A DNA stretch of 64,000 nucleotides from Arhodomonas sp051195215 (GCF_051195215.1 NZ_JBNAZM010000005.1:1-64000), one strand, 5' to 3'; shown: positions 8,720 through 16,678, numbered from the stretch's first letter. Notes: generated from the letters alone by a model not told the origin. Made by a program: numbers and translations.

Positions 8720-9289
8720 ATGGCTAACGATCATGGCAACGTGGATCGACACCGGCGCATGCTGCTCGGCGCCGGGGTCGGTGGCTGCGTTGGCGCAGCA
8801 CTGGGCACTCGGGTGGAGACCGTCGCGGCCGCATCCACCGTCAAGCCGGGCGATGTGCTGGTGCACTCCGGCGGTGACGACCAGGGCGAGGCGGTCGACG
8901 CGAAGGCCCTTATCCCGCTCGAGCCGGTGCTCACCCGGCCACGCTCGAGCGCTGGCAAGGTGCGCCAGGGCAAGAACAACCTCATTACCGTGGTACGCGT
9001 ACCGGCCGGAGAGCTGGACCCGCGCTTCGCGGACGTCGCCGCCGGCGACGTTGTGGCGGTCTCCGCGGTATGCACGCACCAGGGCTGCCTGGTATCCGAC
9101 GTCGGCCACTTCGGCACCGCCGAGGGCAAGCTCGCTTGCAGCTGTCACGGCAGCGTCTTCGACCCGCGGGTGGGGGGCAAGAACGTCGAGGGCCCGGCGC
9201 CGCGTGGCCTGCCCGCGCTGCCCATCGACCAGAAGGACGGCCAGCTCGTGGTCACCGGCGAGTTCACGGGCAAGGTCGGCCCATCCTAG
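8720..9289 (+). CDS. Rieske [2Fe-2S] protein
   Basis: A 189-residue exported iron-sulfur protein. The N-terminus has a twin-arginine-like export signal (HRRMLLGAGVGG, residues 11-22). The cluster boxes are CTHQGC (118-123) and CSCHGS (140-145), giving Cys118, His120, Cys140 and His143 as ligands and Cys123-Cys142 as the structural disulfide. The size and boxes fit a high-potential Rieske protein. AGGAGGAGG precedes the start. It is the first gene after the sigma-54 promoter and lies 150 bases before the alcohol dehydrogenase, so it may take part in electron transfer from that enzyme; this role is inference. Confidence 0.88.
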   Translation: MANDHGNVDRHRRMLLGAGVGGCVGAALGTRVETVAAASTVKPGDVLVHSGGDDQGEAVDAKALIPLEPVLTRPRSSAGKVRQGKNNLITVVRVPAGELDPRFADVAAGDVVAVSAVCTHQGCLVSDVGHFGTAEGKLACSCHGSVFDPRVGGKNVEGPAPRGLPALPIDQKDGQLVVTGEFTGKVGPS

Positions 9290-9440
9290 CGGTCACGGCG
9301 CGCCGGTCTTTTCCGGCGCTCGACCCCACCATTCGAGCGGCGCGTAACGAACATAACGACATCCGAATCGACGGTATTACGCCGACGGGAGCCACCTCGC
9401 CCGGCGAGGCTTTCCATCAAGCAGGAGGAGACAAGCAATC

Positions 9441-11114
9441 ATGCTCAAAAAAGCAGCAGTGACACTGTCCGCCGCGGCACTCGCCATGGGTGCCGCCAGT
9501 GTCCAGGCAGCGGATGGCTACAACCCGGTCACGCCCGAACGGCTCAAGGAGCCGGAGGCCCGCAACTGGCTCCACTGGCGGGGCAATTACAAGGGCTGGG
9601 GCTACAGCCCGCTGGATCAGATCGACACCGGCAACGTGGCCGACCTGGAGGTCGCCTGGACCATTTCCTCGGGGGTCACCGAGGGCCACGAGGCGCCGCC
9701 TATCGTCAACGACGGGGTGATGTTCGTCACCGCCGCCTACAACAATCTCTACGCCTTGGACGCCACCACCGGCGAGCTGCTGTGGCGATACAAGCGCCAG
9801 TTGCCGGACGATGTGGTGACCTGTTGCGATGTGGTCAACCGCGGCGTGGCGGTACGCGGCGAGACCGTGTACATGGGCACCCTGGATGCCCACCTCCTCG
9901 CCCTTGACGCCAAGTCGGGCAAAATCAAATGGGACGTCACCGTGGAGAACTACAAGGAGCGCTACGCCTTGACCTCCGCGCCCATGGTGATCGACGACAA
10001 AATCATCGTCGGCGTGCACGGCGGTGAGTACGGCGTGCGCGGTTTCATTGCCGCGTACGACGCGCAGAGCGGCAAGCAGCTGTGGAAGACCCACACCGCG
10101 GTCAGCGACGGCAGCTGGCCGGGGGACACATACAAGACCGGCGGCGCGCCGCCGTGGCTCACCGGCACCTACGACCAGGAAAGCGACACCCTGTACTGGG
10201 GCACGGGCAATCCCTCGCCGTGGATCGATCCCGCCCGCAAGGACAAGCATGACCTCCACTGGTCGGTATCCGTGGTCGCACTCAACCCCGATACCGGCAA
10301 GATCAAGGACGCCTTCCAGTACAGCCCCAACGACGCCTGGGACTTCGATGGCACCAACGAGCCCATGCTGATCGACATCGACGGCAAGCCGTCCATCGTC
10401 TCGCCGCAGCGCAACGGCTACCTCTACCGTCTCTCCCGCGAAGGCGGCGGTGTGGACTTCGTGGACGCCTGGCCGTTCGCGGAAAGCAACGTCTACGAGA
10501 AGATCAAGCCGGACGGCACCCCGGTGGTGGACGAGACGCACCGGCCCCAGGTCGGCAAGACCGTGGACGCCTGCCCGGCCTTCCTCGGCGCCAAGAACTG
10601 GATGCCCTCTGCCTATCATCCCGACACTGGGCTGATGTACGTACCCACCAACGAGTGGTGCATGAAGATCCGCGGGGCACAGGTCGAGTACAGTGCCGGC
10701 CAGCCCTACGTGGGCGCGGAGTTCGAGATGTACCAGGTGCCGGGCTTGGACCACGTCGGCCAACTCCAGGCGATCGACCCGGCCACCGGCGAAGTGCAGT
10801 GGAAGGAGGACTTCAAGGCCCCGCTCTGGGGGGGCGTGCTGACCACCGGTGGCGGCCTGGTATTTGCCGGCAACCTGGACAAGCGCGAGTTCATGGCCTT
10901 CGACGCGAAGACCGGCGAGAAGCTGTGGAGCCAGACCACCAACTCCGGGGTGGTGGGCACACCCATGTCCTACACGGTGGACGGCACTCAGTACGTCGCG
11001 GTGTGGTCCGGCTTCGGCGGCGCCATCCCGCTGTGGGCCGGGCCGGTCGCCAAGCTCACGGAGAGCATCCCCATGGGCGGCGTCCTCTGGGTATTCAAGC
11101 TCGACCAGGACTGA
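9441..11114 (+). CDS. PQQ-dependent alcohol dehydrogenase, lanthanide type
   Basis: A 557-residue periplasmic quinoprotein of the methanol/ethanol dehydrogenase family, type I (no haem domain). The signal peptide ends near residue 24 (VQAADG). The eight-bladed propeller is marked by repeated tryptophan-docking motifs such as LDATTGELLWRY. The adjacent Cys128-Cys129 disulfide pair is present. Metal and active-site residues are Glu196 (GGEYGVRG), Asn257 and catalytic Asp301. Asp303 two residues on (WDFDG) is the extra ligand that marks XoxF/ExaF/PedH lanthanide enzymes; calcium enzymes have Ala or Ser there. Substrate, methanol versus ethanol or other alcohols, is not settled by the sequence. 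GGAGGAG precedes the start. Confidence 0.92.
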   Translation: MLKKAAVTLSAAALAMGAASVQAADGYNPVTPERLKEPEARNWLHWRGNYKGWGYSPLDQIDTGNVADLEVAWTISSGVTEGHEAPPIVNDGVMFVTAAYNNLYALDATTGELLWRYKRQLPDDVVTCCDVVNRGVAVRGETVYMGTLDAHLLALDAKSGKIKWDVTVENYKERYALTSAPMVIDDKIIVGVHGGEYGVRGFIAAYDAQSGKQLWKTHTAVSDGSWPGDTYKTGGAPPWLTGTYDQESDTLYWGTGNPSPWIDPARKDKHDLHWSVSVVALNPDTGKIKDAFQYSPNDAWDFDGTNEPMLIDIDGKPSIVSPQRNGYLYRLSREGGGVDFVDAWPFAESNVYEKIKPDGTPVVDETHRPQVGKTVDACPAFLGAKNWMPSAYHPDTGLMYVPTNEWCMKIRGAQVEYSAGQPYVGAEFEMYQVPGLDHVGQLQAIDPATGEVQWKEDFKAPLWGGVLTTGGGLVFAGNLDKREFMAFDAKTGEKLWSQTTNSGVVGTPMSYTVDGTQYVAVWSGFGGAIPLWAGPVAKLTESIPMGGVLWVFKLDQD

Positions 11115-11145
11115 AAACGGCCTGACGGCTACCTCTCAATGCGAC

Positions 11146-11176
11146 GGCGGCGCCCGTGGGCGCCGCCTCTTCTTCT
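11146..11176 (+). terminator. hairpin between the PQQ-ADH gene and the binding-protein gene
   Basis: A 10-base-pair perfect GC stem (GGCGGCGCCC at 11146-11155, GGGCGCCGCC at 11158-11167) with a 2-base loop is followed by a T-rich run. It could attenuate transcription, leaving the dehydrogenase expressed more than the transporter genes. Confidence 0.6.
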
Positions 11177-11212
11177 CGGGGGCGGAGTTCCACCCTCAAT
11201 GGAGGTCCCGCA

Positions 11213-12109
11213 ATGCGCAGCTTGATGACCCTCATCCTTGGCCTCATGACCCTGTTGCCTGGCATCGTCGCTGCCGCTGACTACCCCACGCAGTACCCCT
11301 TCCCGCAGAGCCGGCTGCAATCCGGCCCGGAGATCCGTTTCTGCATCGACAAGCGCAACCCGACCTGGTCCACGCAAAAGGCCATCGCCGAGGAGATCGC
11401 CCTCAGCCTGGGGCGCCCCACCGAGTTCTACGTCACCCACAAGGCCTCCGAGGCCAGTGGCTATCAGGTGGCATCCACCCGCAAGGAGTTCCTCGTCCAC
11501 CTCGCCACCCATTGCGACGCCTACATGGGGCTGCCCGGCAGTACCACCGCCGCGTTCGACTACCCGGCGGACGAGGAGATGCTGGCGAGCCGCCCCTACT
11601 ACCGCACGAGCTTCGTGCTGGTCTCCCGTGACCCCGACGTGAGCAGCCTCACCAACCTCCCCAGTGACGCCCTCCTAGCCCTCCAGGGCCGCGGCGTGCC
11701 TTACCTGCTGCTGATGACCACGCGCCCGGACAGTGTCCAGGTCAAGCGCTTCCAGTCCACCGAAGCCATCGTCTCGGCGCTGCTCGCCGGCGAGGTCGAT
11801 CACGGCGTGGTCTACGCCCCGCAGCTCTACGCCCAGGTCGAAGACCCGGCCGCCGAGGGGCTCCATGTGCACCCGGTTACCAGCCTGCCCAACATGGACT
11901 GGTACGTCTTTGTCGGCCTGCGCAGCGACCGGCCGACGCTGCGCCAGAAGTTCGATGACGCCATCGTGCGCCTGCTCGAAAACGGCCGTCTCGCTCGCAT
12001 CCTCGCCGACCACAGCCTGCCGACCGAGGTCTTCCAGCCCGCGGCCGTGGATGCCGAGTTGCCGGACGACGACTTCGGCGCCGACGACGATGACGAGGAC
12101 GACACATGA
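11213..12109 (+). CDS. quinoprotein-associated periplasmic binding protein (MxaJ/XoxJ-like)
   Basis: A 298-residue exported protein of the solute-binding (SBP_bac_3) fold found beside PQQ dehydrogenases, where relatives help activate or assemble the enzyme. The signal peptide covers about residues 1-22. The body opens with a strand typical of this group (IRFCIDKRNP). The C-terminus is a run of acidic residues (DDDFGADDDDEDD), absent from ordinary binding proteins and potentially metal binding. The start at 11213 follows GGAGG by 7 bases. Its stop overlaps the ABC ATPase start (ATGA). Confidence 0.8.
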   Translation: MRSLMTLILGLMTLLPGIVAAADYPTQYPFPQSRLQSGPEIRFCIDKRNPTWSTQKAIAEEIALSLGRPTEFYVTHKASEASGYQVASTRKEFLVHLATHCDAYMGLPGSTTAAFDYPADEEMLASRPYYRTSFVLVSRDPDVSSLTNLPSDALLALQGRGVPYLLLMTTRPDSVQVKRFQSTEAIVSALLAGEVDHGVVYAPQLYAQVEDPAAEGLHVHPVTSLPNMDWYVFVGLRSDRPTLRQKFDDAIVRLLENGRLARILADHSLPTEVFQPAAVDAELPDDDFGADDDDEDDT

Positions 12110-13095
12110 CCGACGCCGCCATCGAGGTGGTCGATCTGCGCCACAGCTACGGCAGCGTGGAAGCGCTCCGGGGGGTGAGTCTATCGGTCCCCCTGGGCAG
12201 TTTCTTCGCCCTGCTCGGACCCAACGGCGCGGGCAAGACCACGCTAGTGCATGCCCTGTGCACGCTGCTGCGGCCGAGCTCGGGTCACGTGGGCGTCGCC
12301 GGCCACGATGTGCGCACGGCCCCGCGCGAGGTACGCCGCTCGCTCGGCCTGGTCTTCCAGGAGCCGAGCCTGGACGACCGCCTCACCGTCTTCGAGAACC
12401 TGATCTTCCACGGCCGGCTCTATCAGGTACCACGGCGCCGTCGCAGCGCCCGCGCCTGGGCGGCGCTGGAGCTGGTCGAGCTCACCGACTGGGCCAATGC
12501 CACCGCCGCCACGCTATCGCGGGGCATGAAGCGGCGCCTGGAGATCGGCCGCGCCATGCTCCACGAGCCGAGCCTGCTGGTGCTCGACGAGCCCACCACC
12601 GGCTTGGACGTGCAGAGCCGGCGGCGCATCTGGGAGTACCTGGCGCGGCTGCAACGCGACTACGGGGTCACGCTGCTGCTCACCACGCACCAGATCGCCG
12701 AGGCCGAGGGCGCCGACACCGTGGCGATCATCGACCAAGGCGAGCTCCAGGCCCTGGACAGCCCCGCCGCCCTGCGCCAGCGCATGGGGCGAAAACTCGT
12801 GAGCCTGCGCCTGACCGACGAGGGCCTGGAGCGGCGCCTCGCCGAGCGCTTCGCCGAGCGCTGCTGGCAGCGCGGCGGCGCGATCTGGATCGATGCCGAC
12901 CAGCCCGAGGCGTTGCTGCACGAGCTGCTCACGGATGAGGCGAGCTGGACCGGCGTCGAGGGCCTGGAGCTGGTCGATCCCAGCCTGGAGGAGGTCTTCG
13001 TCGCCCTCACCGGTCGCGACCTGCGTGACCAGGCGGCCGACCCGAAGGAGCGCCTGCACGGGGCCGCCCGCGCCGGCGTCGAGCACACCCGCTAA
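12106..13095 (+). CDS. ABC transporter ATPase, PQQ-ADH-associated type
   Basis: A 329-residue ATP-binding subunit. Walker A is GPNGAGKTT near residues 38-46; the signature reads LSRGMKRRLEIGR instead of LSGGQ, as in ABC-2/drug-export ATPases; Walker B is LLVLDEPTTGLD, followed by the switch histidine in LLLTTHQ. A C-terminal extension of about 100 residues follows. It overlaps the upstream binding-protein gene by four bases and pairs with the permease 14 bases downstream. Members of this group recur beside PQQ alcohol dehydrogenases; the transported compound is not known. Confidence 0.88.
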   Translation: MTDAAIEVVDLRHSYGSVEALRGVSLSVPLGSFFALLGPNGAGKTTLVHALCTLLRPSSGHVGVAGHDVRTAPREVRRSLGLVFQEPSLDDRLTVFENLIFHGRLYQVPRRRRSARAWAALELVELTDWANATAATLSRGMKRRLEIGRAMLHEPSLLVLDEPTTGLDVQSRRRIWEYLARLQRDYGVTLLLTTHQIAEAEGADTVAIIDQGELQALDSPAALRQRMGRKLVSLRLTDEGLERRLAERFAERCWQRGGAIWIDADQPEALLHELLTDEASWTGVEGLELVDPSLEEVFVALTGRDLRDQAADPKERLHGAARAGVEHTR

Positions 13096-13109
13096 GGGGA
13101 CAGAAACCC

Positions 13110-13937
13110 ATGGCACGGCTAAGCGACGCCATTCGGAACGGCTTCGAATTCCTGGCCGCGGTGCACGCGGTATGGCTGCGCGAGGTGCTGCGCATGCTGC
13201 GCGACAGCGGGCAGATCGTCGGCGCCTTCAGCCGCCCGGTACTGTGGGTGATGATCTTCGGCATCGGCCTGACCCCGTACTTCCGCACCGGGCTGCGGGA
13301 GACCACCTTCATGGTGCCGTTCACCTACATCCAGTTCATTCTCCCCGCGGTGGTGGTGCTCAACCTCATGTACCCGGCGGTACAGTCCGCGGTTTCGCTG
13401 ATCTGGGACCGGGAGTTCGGTTTCGTGCGCGAGGTCTTCGCCTCGCCCACCCCACGCAGCGCGGTGTTCTTCGGCAAGCTTCTCGGCGGGGCCACCATCG
13501 CCATGGCCCAGGGCCTGCTGGTGCTGATCCTCGCCCCCGCCGCCAACGTCCCGGTGGCCTACACCACCATCATCGCCGCGCTGCTCCCCATGGCCGCGGT
13601 GGCGCTGGCGTTCACCGCCATCGGCCTGTTCCTGGCCTCGCGCATGAGTAGCTTCCAGGGCTTCGGCGTATTCGCCAATACACTGATCCTGCCGGCGTTC
13701 TTCCTGGCAAGCTCGATCTTCCCACTGGACCCGTCGTTATCGATGGAGCAGGCGTTGCAGAAGTTCCCCGCATGGCTGGTATTCCTGGTCCACGCCAACC
13801 CAGTGACCTACGCCATCGACGAGCTGCGCTGGGTGATGATCGAGTACCGCCAGTTCGACGCGCTTGCTGCGCGCAGCGTGCTCGCCGCCTTCGTGCTGAT
13901 CCCGGTGCTCCTGGCCTACCATGCCTTCCGTCGCTGA
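13110..13937 (+). CDS. ABC-2 type permease, PQQ-ADH-associated
   Basis: A 275-residue inner-membrane protein with about six hydrophobic segments from residue 38 on, and a GFGVFANTLILPAFFLASSIFP stretch typical of ABC-2 permeases (quoted residues fall near 187-208). It is the partner of the preceding ATPase (start 14 bases after its stop, GGGGACAG as binding site) and overlaps the next gene by 17 bases, so the three are translationally linked. Confidence 0.87.
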   Translation: MARLSDAIRNGFEFLAAVHAVWLREVLRMLRDSGQIVGAFSRPVLWVMIFGIGLTPYFRTGLRETTFMVPFTYIQFILPAVVVLNLMYPAVQSAVSLIWDREFGFVREVFASPTPRSAVFFGKLLGGATIAMAQGLLVLILAPAANVPVAYTTIIAALLPMAAVALAFTAIGLFLASRMSSFQGFGVFANTLILPAFFLASSIFPLDPSLSMEQALQKFPAWLVFLVHANPVTYAIDELRWVMIEYRQFDALAARSVLAAFVLIPVLLAYHAFRR

Positions 13938-14670
13938 AACGTTCACCCGAATCCGGCGCCGCCTCGGGCGCTCAGGGCTGATGATCGCCGGCGGCATTGC
14001 CGCACTCCTGGCGGTACGCGAGCTCCCGCCGGACGCCTCGCTCGCCGAGGTCCGCAAGGCCGGCGCGCTCATGGTCTGCGCCCCGCCGACGCTGCCCGGC
14101 CTGCTCGAGCCCCGACCCGGCGGCGACGGCTACGCCGGGATCGAGGCGGGGCTTGCCCGGTCGGTGGCCGAGGAGATCGGCGTGCCCGTGCAGTGGAATC
14201 CCCAGCCGGGTTGGGGCAGCGCCATCGACCCCAGTGACTGGGGCATACGCCCGTCGGCCTGCAACCTGGTCGTCGGGGGCATCGTCGCCAGCGCGCAGAC
14301 GCGCGCACTGCTCGATCTCGTCCCCTATGCCCGCGAGCCCTGGGCCTTCGCCGGCAACCCCGAGGCCGACACGGCTGGGCTGTTCCTGCCGCTCTGGGGG
14401 ATCGATCGCGGCCGCGCGGCGCACTGGCTGCGGGATCAGGGCTATCAGATGCGCCTGTTCTTCGACGGCGAGCGCGCGCGCGAGGCCCTGCGCGCCGGCG
14501 ACGTGGGCGCGGTGCTTTCGCTGCGGCCGGTGGCACACTGGCTGGCCGGCGATCGCTTGCCGGTGACGCCCACCGAGGCCCTGCCCGCGCGCACGCTAGC
14601 GGTTGCCACCTGGAAGGGGCGCACTACCCTGAGTCGCGCCGTCCGGCGGGCATTGCCGCCACCGCAATGA
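13921..14670 (+). CDS. second periplasmic binding-like protein of the PQQ-ADH cluster
   Basis: A 249-residue protein with a membrane or signal segment at residues 19-33 and a body resembling family-3 solute-binding proteins (AGIEAGLARSVAEEIGVPVQ; DVGAVLSLRPVAHWL). It resembles the MxaJ/XoxJ-like protein in overall plan but is shorter. Its start overlaps the permease gene by 17 bases, and its 3' end overlaps the convergent ABC permease gene by 47 bases. A ligand is not known. Confidence 0.7.
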   Translation: MPSVAETFTRIRRRLGRSGLMIAGGIAALLAVRELPPDASLAEVRKAGALMVCAPPTLPGLLEPRPGGDGYAGIEAGLARSVAEEIGVPVQWNPQPGWGSAIDPSDWGIRPSACNLVVGGIVASAQTRALLDLVPYAREPWAFAGNPEADTAGLFLPLWGIDRGRAAHWLRDQGYQMRLFFDGERAREALRAGDVGAVLSLRPVAHWLAGDRLPVTPTEALPARTLAVATWKGRTTLSRAVRRALPPPQ

Positions 14671-15316
14671 GCGGTCGCGCTGCGAGTCGGCCGGCCATCA
14701 GCGCGCCGACGATAACGACCACAGCAAGACCACCATAGAGCAGCAGCAGGGCCGGGCTCCAGTAGAGCACGTAGAAGCGGATCTGACTGCCCAGGCCCTG
14801 CCCCAGAGACAGCACCTCCGCCGTGAGCAGCATGAACAGCGCCGTGCGCACCGCGCGCTGCACGCATTGCCGCCGGGCGCCGGGACTCCGCTGGCGCGGC
14901 GCCAGCCCCCCTACCAGCCAGGCGCCGCCCCCGCAGGCCGCGAGCACCACGGTGCCCTGCCCATCCAGGCGCAGGTGCACCATCATGTTCAGGGCGACGG
15001 CGACGAGCACCCACGGCACCGCGAGCGCGGTGAGCAGCAGCGGTGTCACCGCGGTCTCCACCCGCTGCCAGCGGCGCATGGCCAGTGCCAGCGGCAGCGC
15101 CCCGACGGCGGCCCAGACCAGGGCCTCGAGCAGCCGCGACACACTGACTCGCAGATGGGTCGTGGCCGACGGCCACTCGGCGTTGATCCAGGCGAGCCCG
15201 GCGCCACTGCCGAGGATCGCGGCTACCAGCCAGGCCACGAGCACGGCCGCGGCGATCCCCAGGATCGCGGGAAGCCAGCTGCGACCCGCGGCAATGCGCT
15301 TGGCGTCGATGGTCAT
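14624..15316 (-). CDS. ABC transporter permease-like membrane protein
   Basis: A 230-residue integral membrane protein with about five or six helices, resembling binding-protein-dependent permeases of the nitrate/sulfonate type. The EAA-type region is weak (AVGALPLALAMRRWQRVE), so the assignment is moderate. GGGAGA precedes the chosen ATG at 15316. It is convergent with, and overlaps, the binding-like protein gene. No ATPase or binding protein is encoded on this strand nearby, so it may be a leftover subunit or work with genes elsewhere. Confidence 0.6.
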   Translation of the reverse strand: MTIDAKRIAAGRSWLPAILGIAAAVLVAWLVAAILGSGAGLAWINAEWPSATTHLRVSVSRLLEALVWAAVGALPLALAMRRWQRVETAVTPLLLTALAVPWVLVAVALNMMVHLRLDGQGTVVLAACGGGAWLVGGLAPRQRSPGARRQCVQRAVRTALFMLLTAEVLSLGQGLGSQIRFYVLYWSPALLLLYGGLAVVVIVGALMAGRLAARPLIAVAAMPAGRRDSG

Positions 15317-15426
15317 GGCGGCGTCTCCCAGGCCGAACAGCCGGCAGGTGATTCCACCGAAGGCGGGTGTCGCCCCGGGCAAAACAGGCTCGCGGCCGCG
15401 AGTGCGGTCGTGCGGGTCATGGTCAT
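15313..15426 (-). CDS. 37-codon leader ORF coupled to the permease
   Basis: The frame begins 7 bases after AGGAG and its TGA overlaps the permease ATG (ATGA), a classic coupling arrangement. The first 16 residues (MTMTRTTALAAASLF) look like the start of a signal peptide. Moving one frame at the run of G near residue 18 continues into ATPAFGG and then in frame into the permease. It could therefore be a regulatory leader, or the broken start of a secreted protein. Nothing is recognised between 15427 and 15803 apart from a short AT-rich palindrome (ATCAA-AAA-TTGAT, 15756-15768). Confidence 0.4.
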   Translation of the reverse strand: MTMTRTTALAAASLFCPGRHPPSVESPAGCSAWETPP

Positions 15427-15803
15427 GGGTCTGCTCCTGATTTGTTCTGCTGATGCGCCGCGGTGGTCCGGTCCGTGCGGATCCGCCCTCCCCCGGACGC
15501 CGATCCAGGCCATTGCAAGCACTGTACCCGCGGGCGAGCGGTGGCCGACAACCCGGCGCCCGGCCGATGCGGAGCGGCCGAGCGAGGCCCCGCCACGTCT
15601 GTGATGCCGCGCCAGCGGTCCGCGCGGCGCCCTCGTGCCGGGAGCGCGCGTTGACGCGCGCGACCGCCTCGCGCGACGCCTCGACGCCGGCCCCTTCCCG
15701 GCAGCCGCGGTGCGCCGGAATCGATACACCCAGTTCCGCACCCCGGGCCGTATCGATCAAAAATTGATATAGCCAGCGTGAGCACTGATCCCATCGGCTG
15801 AAA

Positions 15804-16071
15804 TACTAATCTTCTCAGAAGTATTGTCATACGTCAGAGCACCACAGCGGCCCGGGGGCAAGACGCGTTCGCGCCGGCGTGGCTGGGTCACGTCAAGCGA
15901 GCGCAACGCCGCCACCGGGTCGCTGTGGCGCTCCCTTTGGGCCGGTCTGTGCGCCGATGGGATCTGCGTTGCTCACCGCTTATGGTGCCCGGCTACACAG
16001 CGCGCCTCGCGCCTTGCCCCATCGGCGCACAGACCGGCTGACGCATGACAATACTTCTGAGAAGATTAGTA
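15804..16071 (-). repeat. dispersed structured repeat, copy B (268 bp)
   Basis: Terminal inverted repeats at 15804-15837 and 16038-16071 match each other almost perfectly. A perfect 21-base internal inverted repeat (15941-15961 with 16018-16038) encloses a 56-base loop (15962-16017). The plan is the reverse complement of copy A: same spacing, same loop and a nearly identical core (15871-15913 against 6776-6819). The bases inside the terminal repeat and stem differ from copy A in a way that keeps pairing. No protein is encoded. Confidence 0.85.
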
Positions 16072-16165
16072 ACAAGAGCGATCAGCACGAAACGCTACGA
16101 AACCAGGGCTAAACGCAGCCGCCATGGGCGCTGCGAGCCCGGGGCACATGCCCACCAAGCGATGA

Positions 16166-16395
16166 ATCGCCATGCCGTGGCGACGATCGCCTTCCGAGTA
16201 CGGTCTGGATACGGGCCATGACGGGGTCGAGATCGTGCTGGAAAACACCCAGCTCAAACGGCGCCGGGAAACGCATGCGGGCTCTATCACATCGCCCAGG
16301 CAGAGATGGAGAGCCTCTATCACCAGATCCCGGGCTCGGGTTACTCCGTGCTACTCACCGACCCTGAGGGCTCCCCCGTCGATGGCGGGGGGCGC
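16166..16395 (+). pseudogene. fragment of an AcoR-type sigma-54 activator
   Basis: Two pieces in different frames match the N-terminal start of AcoR-like regulators. The first has W-R-R-S followed by EYGLD and LKRRRE (16166-16278); the second has IAQAEMESLYHQIPGSGYSV and LLTDPEG (16279-16390). A frameshift separates them near 16279. The GAF remainder, AAA+ and Fis domains are missing; after 16395 the sequence is unrelated. It is a remnant of an enhancer-binding activator, next to a sigma-54 promoter. Confidence 0.65.
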
Positions 16396-16432
16396 GGATC
16401 ATGTGCCCGCCCTTGGCGCGGTCACAGCTGCC

Positions 16433-16448
16433 GTAACGCAAATGTTAC
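16433..16448. promoter_or_regulatory. candidate activator-binding palindrome
   Basis: GTAACGCAAATGTTAC is a 16-base inverted repeat (GTAAC/GTTAC) about 120 bases upstream of the sigma-54 promoter of the porin gene, a usual distance for an enhancer site. The same TGTTAC half occurs twice upstream of the PQQ-ADH operon promoter. Its use by an AcoR-type protein is inference. Confidence 0.4.
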
Positions 16449-16566
16449 ACACGCATGGGTGCGTCCGGCACATTCCGTGCCCCGATGGCACAGCGAGCAC
16501 TCCCTCGCATGGGCGCGCGGGCAGCCGATCCCCCGCCAATCGCCGCATTTCGCCGCCTTGACGCTA

Positions 16567-16582
16567 CGGCACCACTCTTGCA
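16567..16582 (+). promoter_or_regulatory. sigma-54 (-24/-12) promoter for the porin gene
   Basis: CGGCACCACTCTTGCA has GG at 16568-16569 and GC at 16580-16581 with ten bases between, and a perfect TTGCA -12 box. It lies about 97 bases before the porin start codon. The remaining sequence from 16396 to 16678 shows no gene. Confidence 0.65.
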
Positions 16583-16678
16583 GCCGGCGGGCCGCGCCGG
16601 GCTCCGGCGCGCTACTCGGCGACCCGGACGACTCCCGCGTCGCCCAATAAGACCCATTACAAGAGTGAGGAGAGACGC

